NCBI GenBank assembly: GCA_025617745.1
Contig: CM046855.1
Span: forward strand, 48,649,813 to 48,713,812
DNA length: 64,000 nucleotides
Source of the DNA: Heliocidaris erythrogramma
Taxonomy: Eukaryota; Echinodermata; Echinoidea; Camarodonta; Echinometridae
Reading direction: 5' to 3'
The translations under genes and the position numbers were made by a program. Position 1 is the stretch's first letter; every line of letters begins with the position of its first letter. Below, piece after piece: positions 55,431 through 64,000 of the stretch. The notes under the pieces were generated by a model. It saw only the letters and a list, made by a program, of their open reading frames with translations. It was not told the origin of the DNA and ran no database searches.

Positions 55431-55616
55431 TGACAGTTAATTATGATGTCGCAGTCGTGACAGTTAATTATGATGTGCTATCAAGGAGCATGAAAGTTGA
55501 CACTTTTATTCACATTACCTTTATAGGACAAAAATGGTACAACTTATTTTGGGGATTTTTAACCGGATAGTTTGGAAAGCAGAAAGTACCACAGCTGGAA
55601 TGAAAGTGTGGGTATA

Positions 55617-56824
55617 GGGGAGAGCGGGGAGAAGTGAGACAAATCGTGATTTGGCACTCTTTGCTTCGTAACTTCTAAAATATTAATTGTAGCCTCTCCA
55701 TTTTTACATGGTAAATAGTATCAATAGTAGGCTACAAAACAAGGTATTTAACACAATCCCTACATTTTTATTTTTATGCAAATAATCATTAAAATGAGGT
55801 AATGAGGAAGTGGGACACCACGGAGGTGAACTGCGACAGTAAGAGGGGTGAAGTGGGATATAGTCGGGGAGAAATGGGACAAAAGTCTTGAAAATGCTGA
55901 AGTCACTGTTTGTTCTGGTAGTTGTCTATAATAAGTGCTGGGAATGTTAAAGGTAATATATCAATTTAAAAAAACTTGCTTGACACTTCACTTGTAAAGT
56001 TAACTTAAAGATTCATGCCTATTTAAAAAATATTGGGTGAAATGATGAGCGTTTTGTAAATTTTAAAGGGATACGCTACCGTGGGTAAAGTCAGGATTGC
56101 GTAAGCCCCATTCACTCGTACACAAAGTTTGTGCGTCGAACGCGTCCGTTGGACTAAGTGGGATTACATTTCGACTGCACGAAGCCGACCGAATCTCGCA
56201 CGAAAGCTCGAGCTCAGGCGGAGCGTGCATGTTTGTGCGGCGACCAGTCTATCCGAGGTTTGCGCCCCGCGGGGCAACGGCATGATCAGGTAACGATCAC
56301 GGTGCCCTCTCGCGGCGTTAAAACGTCCACAATCTGCGGTTGAGTATCCCTTTAAACTATATTTCGACGGTTTCAGGCAAAAACAAATAGTTCTTCATAA
56401 TATTTTTACATTTCTTTTGTTACACAAAAGTTTGTCTGAAGTAGTATGAATGAACTGTAAAGAGGTATTGACCAATATGAATTTTTACGATATTTATGTA
56501 GACCCAAAAATATTTTCATGTAATATGTCTATAGATTATGACTGATAAAAGCTCATTTTCCTTACATACACAAAAAGTAACCTGGGTGAAGTGGGAAAAG
56601 ATGTCCCAGTTCACTATAGCCAAGTGCTACACTTTTAAGATATTTGACAGTGAACGATGAAAAATATAAAACAGTGGCCAAAAACAGAAATGTGGATGTA
56701 TTTGTGAACATTGATAGTTAAGACCTTTCGTAGGATTCAAACTAATATATAAAATGTTAATTATTTGTTTAGTTAGGGGTGGTGTCCCAGTTCTTCCGCG
56801 TCCCAGTTCACCCCGCTCTCCCCT
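55617..56824. mobile_element. DNA transposon remnant with GGGGAGAGCGGGG ends
   Basis: GGGGAGAGCGGGGAGAAGTG at the left and CAGTTCACCCCGCTCTCCCC at the right are inverted and flanked by TA. Inner motifs AGTGGGAC/GTCCCAGTT recur (55810, 56602, 56785). No transposase remains. A TTAA MITE is nested at 56067-56351. Superfamily not assigned. Confidence 0.72.
56067..56351. mobile_element. TTAA-type MITE (AGGGATAC ends), nested
   Basis: Ends AGGGATAC...GTATCCCT with TTAA exactly on both sides. The interior is the reverse complement of the relative at 5977-6272 (GTCAGGATTGCGTAAGCCCC, GCGCCCCGCGGGGCAACGGC). Confidence 0.85.
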
Positions 56825-57214
56825 ACATAGTTCCATTGAAAGCAGAGAGAACCCTCCCAAACTGGCATCACGCTCGAGTTTCAGGACTTTTGGTTGTAAC
56901 ATCTTGAAAGTGGATAAGTGCAATTTTGTGCTTTACATGATTTTCTGCACTGAAGGCCTACGGAGGGGGCACGTGCCCCCACAATTGTATGGGCGAAAAG
57001 AAATATATGAGAGAGAGAGAGAGGGGGGGGATAAATATTAAGGAATGTGAAAAGAAGAAGACAAAAACCATATTATGCAGACACCCTCAATTTAATGGCC
57101 TTCTTGATTCATATCCTATTCACCTAGTAAGATCGGTTACCTTTCAATGACACCAGTGACCCCCCCCCCCCCCCTCCCCCAATGCCTGGACCCACGCTAT
57201 GCCATGTTACATAC

Positions 57215-57449
57215 CTGCGTCCTAAGAATAATCTCCAACCTGTAGCAGTAATTGGCATCTTCATCACCAACGTGGAAACTACCGTAGCTAGCATAACGAG
57301 TTTCTTCCGAGAGGTCTTCGAGATGAACCCTTAGTTCGTAAGTCTTCTGTACCGTAAGGCTGCTCAGAAGAGAGGCTTCCGAAACCGTATTTGTAATTGG
57401 CCCATTCGAGATAGAAGTCAACCGAACCATCCTGTCTGCGCTGAAAGAC
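57215..57449 (-). pseudogene. Fibrinogen-related-domain (FReD) exon with internal frameshift
   Basis: The minus-strand exon is bounded by acceptor TTTTACTTACAG and donor GTATGT. It starts VFQRRQDGSVDFYLEWANYK then GFGSLS, the hallmark start of a fibrinogen C-terminal domain. After a missing stretch (where the WLGN block should be) it continues in another frame with TYELRVHLEDL, ETRYASYGSFHVGDEDANY and RLEI. The deletion plus shift disables it. FReD proteins (ficolins, FREPs, tenascins) are secreted and often immune recognition molecules. No other FReD exon was found within the window. Confidence 0.82.
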
Positions 57450-57721
57450 CTGTAAGTAAAAAAAATAAGTTGAAAGAGTAAGCAGAAAGGAGGCGTGAAA
57501 GAGAGAGAGAGAGGTGGTTTGTTTTGTTTTGTTTTTGTTTTTGTTAATGTTGGTTGTTTTGTTTTTGTTTTTGTTTGCTTCTGAAAACTCGGATGCGCAA
57601 CAAAAACTCGGATTGTGGGGAGAATGAGATCTCAGTCTCTTCGCGATGGCTACGGGCCTATTAGTCACCCCAAGATATTCAGGATTTTGAACCATGCTTG
57701 ATCACACATAGAGCACACACA

Positions 57722-58449
57722 CAGTGGCGTATCTGGGGGGGGGGGCAGGGGGCACGTGCCCCTGGCGGCACTTGGAGGGGACGCAAAAAACGCAAAAAGA
57801 GAGAAAAAAAGAGGGAAAATTAAGAAAAAACACAATTCTTTAAGGGTTATGCGCCCCCTTCCCCCATGGGTAGGGTAAATGGATAAGAAATACAGTTTTT
57901 GAGGGTATAATTATTGTCTGTCAGGATCTCGTAATTTCGCACCCCCTGTATATAGTTTTAAATAGATTTTTTTAAAAGGGTTCAAAATTTCAAAAATAAA
58001 GATGTAATTGTCGTTGCCTTGCTCGCTATCACGTAATTATCATCTGCCTCTTGCTAAGTATTGCGCCCCCAATATAGGATGAAATGCATGTTTGCAGAGG
58101 GTCAACATTTAAAAGAAATCCCAACTTTCAGTCGATTTGCTAAATTCCTCGACTATTTCTCAAGGGTTTTCGTTAATTTCGCTCCCAATTTTTGAAGGGG
58201 GTGAATAGAAAACCGTTTATCAATGTACAAAATCCGAACTTCTCTACCGTAGGCCTATATAATGGTTAGTTGAAAAATTTCCGGGGTAAAATGCGCAAGA
58301 AATTGTGCTTTTTAGGGTTAAAAATGCAAAAAATTTGCCGCTCCTTCGCTTTGCTCCCTCGCTTGTACAAGTAGGTTCACTGGTGGAGGGGTGGCGCGGG
58401 GGCGCAACTTTTTTTGCCCCGGGCGCCGTAATTCCTAGATACGCCACCG
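57722..58449. mobile_element. hAT-like MITE (CAGTGGCGTATCT ends)
   Basis: CAGTGGCGTATCTGGGG on the left and CCTAGATACGCCACCG on the right are inverted. Flanks are CACACACA on both sides, an apparent 8-bp target duplication as made by hAT transposases, though the site is itself CA-rich. The interior is full of GCCCCC words and has no transposase. Confidence 0.72.
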
Positions 58450-60323
58450 CACACACATCCACAAACACACGTACTTTGCACTCATGAACTTTGCACTTAG
58501 CTCTACTCGTCAGGTTTTTACTTACAGGACCACTTTAATACCTTATCTTTAGAAAGCGTCGTACGATCCGTTGATATCATACGAACTTAACACGACCAAA
58601 ACATGCTGCCATTTACACAGTACCAATCCACGTCGACTGATAGGGGCGTTGTCTCCAACTACAAGAAAGTTTCAGCAATCTTTCGGCTTTCAATTTACAT
58701 GACGTCCATGCTTTAAGAGGTAGGAGTATGTGAATAACCATAATCAAGCCTGGTGATATACTTTTTATCGTATATCAGTCAGAAGGGGATTCATTACAGC
58801 TACGCGCAGTATATACATGTACATATTGCTCAAAACTTAAAATTCAGTATCTGTTCCGATGTTAAACTAACACAAGTAGAATCATTATTTATTGAAATTG
58901 ACAACTCAAATTTCAAAAATGTCATTATAGGTTTAATTTATAGACACCCTGACTCTAATTTTGAACTATTCTGTGATGAAATGGATTTATATCTTCATAA
59001 AATAAGCGATGAAAACAAACATATTTTTATGCTTGGTGACTATAAAATAAACTTTCTCCCCTCATCTGATATAGCTAAAGTCAATCGAATTTTCAAAAAA
59101 GACGATCCGCACGAAATAATTAATTGTCGTCCCATTTCCTTACTTCCAAGTAGATCCAATGTCTTAGAAAAAAAAAATCGTTTATAATAAGTTACATACA
59201 TTTATCAATTAACACAATATACTCAATTCAAATCAATATGGTTTCAGAAAAAAATTACTCAACTGACCTAACATTAACTGAAATTTATGACAAAATTACA
59301 AGTGCCAAAGCTAACAAAGAACATGTTGTTGGTATATTCTGTGACTCTGTAAAGCATTCGATACGCTCAATCACGCTATCCTACTTCCCAAACTCAGTCA
59401 TTATGGAATTCGAGGTAAACCACTCTTATGGTTTAAAGATTATTTAACAAACAGAAGAAAAATAGTTACTTTCGATGGATATGATTCTGATCCCCTTTTA
59501 GTTCAATTCGGTGTCCCTCAAGGCTCTATCTTAGGCCCACTACTATTTATTCTTTATGTCAATGGTATTATCAATACATCTTCCGTTCTTTCTTTTGTCT
59601 TATTTGCCAACACAAATTTTGTTCTCACAAAGACCTTAATTCCTTAACCAATACTTTGAATTATGAAATTAACAAAGTATCAAACTGGTTTATGTGCAAG
59701 AAACTTTCTCTTAATACAAAAAATACTAATTTCATGTATTTTAAACATCATTCTCATATAATACAGACACACCAATATATATTAAAATCGATGATATGCC
59801 AGTAGAAAAGAAAACTAAGTCCAAGGTTTTGGGAGTAATTATAGATGAAACTTTGACTTGGAATAACCATCTACATACACCACGTAATGATGTGCATTTC
59901 TAAAAGCACTGGGATCATTTTCAACCTAAAGTTTCTTATATCTCATGCATCCTTATTCCTATTATATAATACGCTAGTTCTCCCGTATATAACATGTTGT
60001 AACATTGTATGGGCTAATTGTGGTTCGACAAAAATCAATTCTATTTTTAAACTACAAAAGAGAGCTTTACGTACGTATTTGTACAGGATCGCATTTCTTA
60101 ACTTACCCCCTATTCCATAAACTTTAAACGCTATAAATTTTCGACTTCAATACTATTAGTAGCATTCATTATGTTCAAGTACATTAATAATCAACTTCCA
60201 CCATCCTTTGATAACATGTTTAGGTTTAATAGTTCTGTTCATTCTTACCCTACTCGCATATCCGGAAATTTCCAGCTTACAAATCCCAAATTATCAATAA
60301 CACACAAATCTGTAAGACATTCT

Positions 60324-61286
60324 CCCTGATAGCAGAAAGTGTTAAAAATGACGTGATATTTACGTCGTGGTTTTCGTCTTTTTTACGTCCTATAATTACG
60401 TCAGTAAGACGACAACTTGCACCAACGCAAGACGTCAAGAGGACGTCTTATTTTGACGTCATCTCTACGTCTTCATTCCTCTTCCCTGATAGCAGAAAGT
60501 ATTAAAAATGACGTGATATTTGCGTCGCGGTTTTCGTCTTTTTTACGTCCTGTAATTACGTCAATAAGATGACAACTTGCACCAACGCAAGACGTCAAGA
60601 GGACGTCTTATTTTGACGTCATCTCTACGTCTTGTACACTGTAAAAACTAAAGTGCTATTTTTAGGGGCATGTATAGTGACTGCATCTGAAATGCTGTTT
60701 ATAGCACTTGTAGTGTGCTAATTTACCAGCAAAAAAAAAATGTGACCGTGGCGAGGCTCGAACCAGGTTCCGCTGATTGAGAGGCGCTGACGTTACCGAT
60801 GGACTAACGAATGCTTCTTGCAATCCACTTTAGTCATGGGAGTCAAGTAGATAACATGAACTATGTGGTGTCGTAAATTCACTATGTAACAATATGATCT
60901 GCTCTAAATCGTACAATGTGAGTTAGTCTAGCGGTAATACCAGCAATTCTCGATCAGCGGACCCTGGTTCGAAGCTCGCCCAAATCATTTTTTTTAAATG
61001 AATGTTTAGCAGTTTAAGGAGCCGGTCTAGCTTTCGTGAAAGTGCTGAAATAGCACGCTGTGTGCATTCAATAGCACTCTGAGTGCAGTTCTTATGCATG
61101 CCCTCAAAAAGTGCTATATACAGCACTTCAGTTTTTACAGTGTACAGATGACGTCAAAATAAGACGTCCTCTTGACGTCTTGCGTTGGTGCAAGTTGTCG
61201 TCTTATTGACGTAATTACAGGACGTAAAAAAGACGAAAACCACGACGTAAATATCACGTAATTTTTACCACTTTCTGCTATCAGGG
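60324..61286. mobile_element. TIR transposon rich in ACGT/TGACGTCA motifs
   Basis: CCCTGATAGCAGAAAGTG at the left and CACTTTCTGCTATCAGGG at the right tip long inverted repeats (about 150 bp). It has a 2-bp target duplication CT (60322-60323, 61287-61288); removing the element and one CT restores the LINE codons for the RHSGPDIW motif. The left repeat occurs twice in tandem (60324 and 60484). The arms contain many ACGT words and perfect TGACGTCA sites. A second MITE is nested inside. No transposase. Confidence 0.82.
60637..61142. mobile_element. Nested palindromic MITE with two outward tRNA-like promoters
   Basis: CACTGTAAAAACT...AGTTTTTACAGTG with TA on both sides. Both arms carry a GCACTT/GTGCTAT-rich part and a tRNA-like block: minus strand, A box TAGTCCATCGG (60796-60806) and B box GGTTCGAGCC (60755-60764); plus strand, A box TAGTCTAGCGG (60923-60933) and B box GGTTCGAAGC (60966-60975). 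Each block points toward its nearer end. Confidence 0.75.
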
Positions 61287-61887
61287 CTGGTCCGGACATT
61301 TGGAATAATTTTCCCGACATCATAAAATCTACTCCTTAACAGCTACACTTAAACGAAAAATAATATAAACATACGTGTCCACGCTTTAAATTAGTATCTA
61401 CTATCTGCACCCACACCTGCAATTGCACTGCACCCACTAGATCACTTAATTTTACCAAGGGAGTTATGTCGCCTAATCTTATTTACGAGGCCGCCATCCA
61501 TCTCCAGCCTAACCTCTCACGATGGCGGTCTCCTGCGTCCTAAATTACCTCTCTAGTTTATTGGAGAAAATTTTTTTTAATAGGTCTATTTATTCCTTAT
61601 TCTTGTTTGTATGCTTTGTATTATGTTGATTGTACACTATTATTGTACAGAATTTTCTACTTATGTAATTCTGATTACTGGATGATTAAAATTTATTTTA
61701 TTGTATTTGTTATTAGAACGCAAAAATAAAAGCAAACAAACAAACTAGGTGTATGAAAAAAACAGTGGACACTTTTGATCATTAATACTAATTAAAGGAA
61801 GTATAATTTATTGGAAGGAATTCTAATGACATTTATCTGAATACCTTTCTTAAAATATTGATCTGAATATTTGATTAGATTATTCAC

Positions 61888-62302
61888 AATTTGAAAAATC
61901 AAGGCCAAAAATCTGCAGGCGCGGATCCAGAGGGGGGCGCAAGGGGCGTGCGCCCCCCCCCCCCCCGTTTTGTCTGACAAAGTATGCCCCGGACCCCCTA
62001 GATGGCCGTTTGGCTTCGTCAAATGGAGGGTTCCTCAGTGTGCGCCCCCCCCCCCCTTCTGAAAATCCTGTATCCGCCCCAGATCTGTGTCTATCAGTAA
62101 TTAATTCAGAATACAACAATTGCCATTGAGCATTGCCGCTGAAATTCCCGAACACCTTTTCAATCCAGAGTCATGAATCATGGATGATACTGGACAGCAA
62201 AGGGTTGCCAGAAATGACAGCTGCAACACACAATGGCAAATAATGTGTTCTGAATTAATTACTATTACCAACAGATTTTTTGGCCTTGATTTTTCAAAAA
62301 TT
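61888..62302. repeat. Inverted repeat AAAATCAAGGCCAAAAA with nested GGATCC foldback
   Basis: TTTGAAAAATCAAGGCCAAA (61890) is mirrored by TTTTGGCCTTGATTTTTCAA at about 62279. Between them at 61918-62085 lies GGCGCGGATCCAG...TGTATCCGCCCC with C runs, a relative of the 50-kb foldback family. A single AGTGGACACTTTTGATC end lies just left at 61763. Confidence 0.6.
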
Positions 62303-63380
62303 GAAATATCTAATTAAACATTCAGATCAATATAGTAACAATAATGATAGCTACATATTGCACACATATCCACACCAGGGGATGCTCAAGGCGCCTACAA
62401 AGTACGACTATGCACCCCAAGAAAAATACAATACTCAGCATTGTACTATGTAAATTTGATCTGAATTGAATGATATACTTTGGAGTTATTAAGGTTGTAA
62501 TGCCAACATTATGGTTTTTCTCTACATCCAGAGCATTTTGGGCAACAAGCTTGGTTTAGAGACACTTTGGCGTTTTTCCAGGGGCGTGTTTACACCCTCT
62601 TCCCGATGGAAATTTTTGTCAATTTTTTACATTTATGTAATGTACACCCATACCTCTCCTGACAAAGTTTGGTTTATGGGCGTAAAGGGTAAAAATTTTC
62701 CCCAATTTGTAGGGACCGTCTAACAACCCATCCCGACGGAAAATTTTGTACGTTTTTGTGTTTTGGTAATGTATAGTCATACTCCTTCCTTCTGACAAAC
62801 TGTGGGGCAGATTTATGTTAGATGGGTTGAAATCGACCCGATTTGGAGGCCCTTTTTTATGGGGGGTCTTGGGGCCAAACCCAGCGGCTTCGGCTTTTTG
62901 TGAATGACATGAATGGTCTTAGTAATTTTAAGGGGTAAAATCTCATATGTAACATGCGGTGACTATTTCTGGGCATCTTTGAGGGTATACCATAATCCTG
63001 ACCGTTGGGCATACACCTCTGATGGAAGGAGGAAGGAAGAGTCTTGTCTCTCTGCAGTCTCTGGTGAGATTGATCTCATAGAAGACTATGCTCGCAATTT
63101 TTATTTAACAACAAAATACATATCAGATCAAACAACCCTAACTGCGTTGCTTTTAGCAATATGCACAATGGGCTACAATACACCATTGATTGGCAGAAGA
63201 AATATGAAAAGGGAAATTCATTAAATACCTCAAAAAGTCAAAATGATCATTAATTTATTAAAGAAATGTGAAGCTACTATACTTTATCTTAAAATCTGAT
63301 AGTTAAAATGTTGAAAAATCTACGAGTAGAACTATTAAATAACGTTTCAGGTGTTCCAAAATATCAACTATCCAATCATC
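62300..63380. other. No gene recognised; imperfect 130-bp tandem repeat
   Basis: Two related segments, about 62590-62715 and 62730-62855, share CCCGA(T/C)GGAAA, TGTAATGTA, CATAC, CTGACAAA and GATTTGGAGG-like words in the same order. Open frames across the region do not resemble known proteins. Confidence 0.4.
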
Positions 63381-63382
63381 TA

Positions 63383-64000
63383 AACCCCTCAAAAAAAAGT
63401 TCTACAATTCAACTTTGAGCCTTGATATCTTTTTGGCGGCTTTTTAATCATTCTTGATTTTTAGATCATTGGAAAGTTCATTTATCCCCCTTCACATCCA
63501 TGCCCCATTTGTAATGGTTATGTGATCCTTGAATGCACAGCACCCCTGAATAGAGGGCAAAGTCAAAAGTGAAAAGTTGTAAATTGAATGGCTATCTTGG
63601 CTATTGTCTGTTGCTTTTGCTGCAATGTCGGGTGTGTGTGAATGATGTTGAATGGGTCAGGAATGATTCAACAAGTTTATTTCCTGTTTAGTAGATGAAA
63701 TGTGCCTTGCACAAGCTTTATGCTTGGCAGTGCAGGGCTTACTTTTAAAGAGTAGCTGTTCGCGTATGTTAACATGCCACGTCTATCAAATGTTGAGAAG
63801 GCTCGAGCAATCGGCCAAATCGAAGCCGGTATTCCCCAAAGAGAGGTTGCTGCTCAATTTGGAGTGAGTCCCAGTACCATCTCCAGATTATTGGCAAAGT
63901 TCCTGGAAACTGGGGATGTCAAGGACAGATCAAGGAGTGGTCGTCCAAAGAAGACAACCCAACAAGAAGACCGCTTCCTGACCCTTTCTGCCCTGCGGAA
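63383..64000 (+). mobile_element. Second Tc1-like element, 5' part (cut by window end)
   Basis: The terminal repeat AACCCCTCAAAAAAAAGTTC follows TA at 63381-63382. The 390-bp leader is nearly identical to that of the element at 39332. The element continues beyond the window. Confidence 0.88.
63774..64000 (+). CDS. Tc1-like transposase, N-terminal part (truncated by window edge)
   Basis: ATG start and open frame to the window end, about 75 residues, with the same helix-turn-helix (EVAAQFGVSPSTISRLLAKF) and GRPKKT hook as the copy at 39717. Differences visible: Q to R before EVAAQ, R to L in KFxETG and P to S in KDRxRSG. Whether the full frame is intact is not visible here. Confidence 0.85.
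   Translation, partial: MPRLSNVEKARAIGQIEAGIPQREVAAQFGVSPSTISRLLAKFLETGDVKDRSRSGRPKKTTQQEDRFLTLSALR

Larger units (their letters stand above)
58760..61745 (+). pseudogene. CR1/L2-like LINE, deleted and interrupted
   Basis: Plus strand: endonuclease C-terminal part (VIIGLIYRHPDSNFELF, HIFMLGDYKIN), then an internal deletion into RT (IFKKDDPHEIINCRPISLLP; VGIFCDSVKHSI; LLWFKDYLTNRRKIVTFDG; FGVPQGSILGPLLFILYVN), then KTKSKVLGVIIDETLTWNNH and SGPDIWN split by a transposon at 60324. A 3' UTR follows to AATAAAAGCAAACAAACAAA at about 61725-61745, a short-repeat 3' tail rather than poly-A, as in many CR1/L2 elements. Several stops and shifts. Confidence 0.82.

Noticed and set aside
62511..63224. Open frames in 62.5-63.2 kb
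   Set aside because: No domain, overlapping an imperfect non-coding tandem repeat.

Overview
The window is animal nuclear DNA dominated by mobile elements. The gene models have introns, the tRNA genes are eukaryotic (Pol III T-runs, no encoded CCA), and one cellular gene is essentially complete. A Ty3/Gypsy-class element has integrase upstream of reverse transcriptase, an order described for Gmr1-like elements of deuterostomes. Together with Penelope-like, Tx1/L1-like and CR1/L2-like retroelements, Tc1 elements, abundant MITEs, a Ly6/uPAR gene family and a fibrinogen-related exon, this suggests a marine invertebrate deuterostome, perhaps an echinoderm. The species cannot be fixed from the sequence alone.

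Layout. 0-8.7 kb: a decayed minus-strand LINE, then copy A of a roughly 5.5-kb segmental duplication carrying exons 2 and 3 of a Ly6/three-finger gene, a tRNA-Thr-like gene and several MITEs, then a dead third Ly6 exon. 8.7-12.2 kb: MITEs and two tRNA-Arg(UCU) genes, one inside a 104-bp-arm palindrome. 12.3-22.2 kb: a frameshifted minus-strand MADF-type gene split by a nearly intact, very young 7.97-kb Gmr1-like LTR retrotransposon with matching 5-bp target duplication, tRNA-Pro primer site and identical-length LTRs. 22.3-27.5 kb: odd short-motif repeats, a second Tx1/L1-like LINE and a Penelope-like (PLE) fragment. 28.0-31.9 kb: a near-identical 1.97-kb tandem duplication containing hammerhead-like core motifs. 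32-38.8 kb: gene-poor, with palindromes, a 49-base G run and a 1-kb minisatellite.

38.9-45.7 kb: the intact three-exon Ly6 gene (copy B), whose first intron holds a Tc1 transposon, a palindromic MITE and a PLE GIY-YIG fragment. The surrounding 42.5-47.9 kb is copy B of the duplication. 48-64 kb: foldback clusters, an APE-type LINE with a displaced 0.5-kb internal copy, a nested TIR element, a fibrinogen-domain pseudo-exon, a hAT-like MITE, a CR1/L2-like LINE containing a two-level nest of TIR elements with outward-facing tRNA-like promoters, and the start of a second Tc1 copy cut by the window edge.

The only coherent host biology is the Ly6 family: one complete gene predicted to be secreted with ten cysteines and no GPI-anchor tail, one paralogue with its first exon outside the window, and one relic exon. 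Comparison of copies A and B gives empty-site evidence for several insertions. Almost everything else is transposon sequence in different stages of decay.
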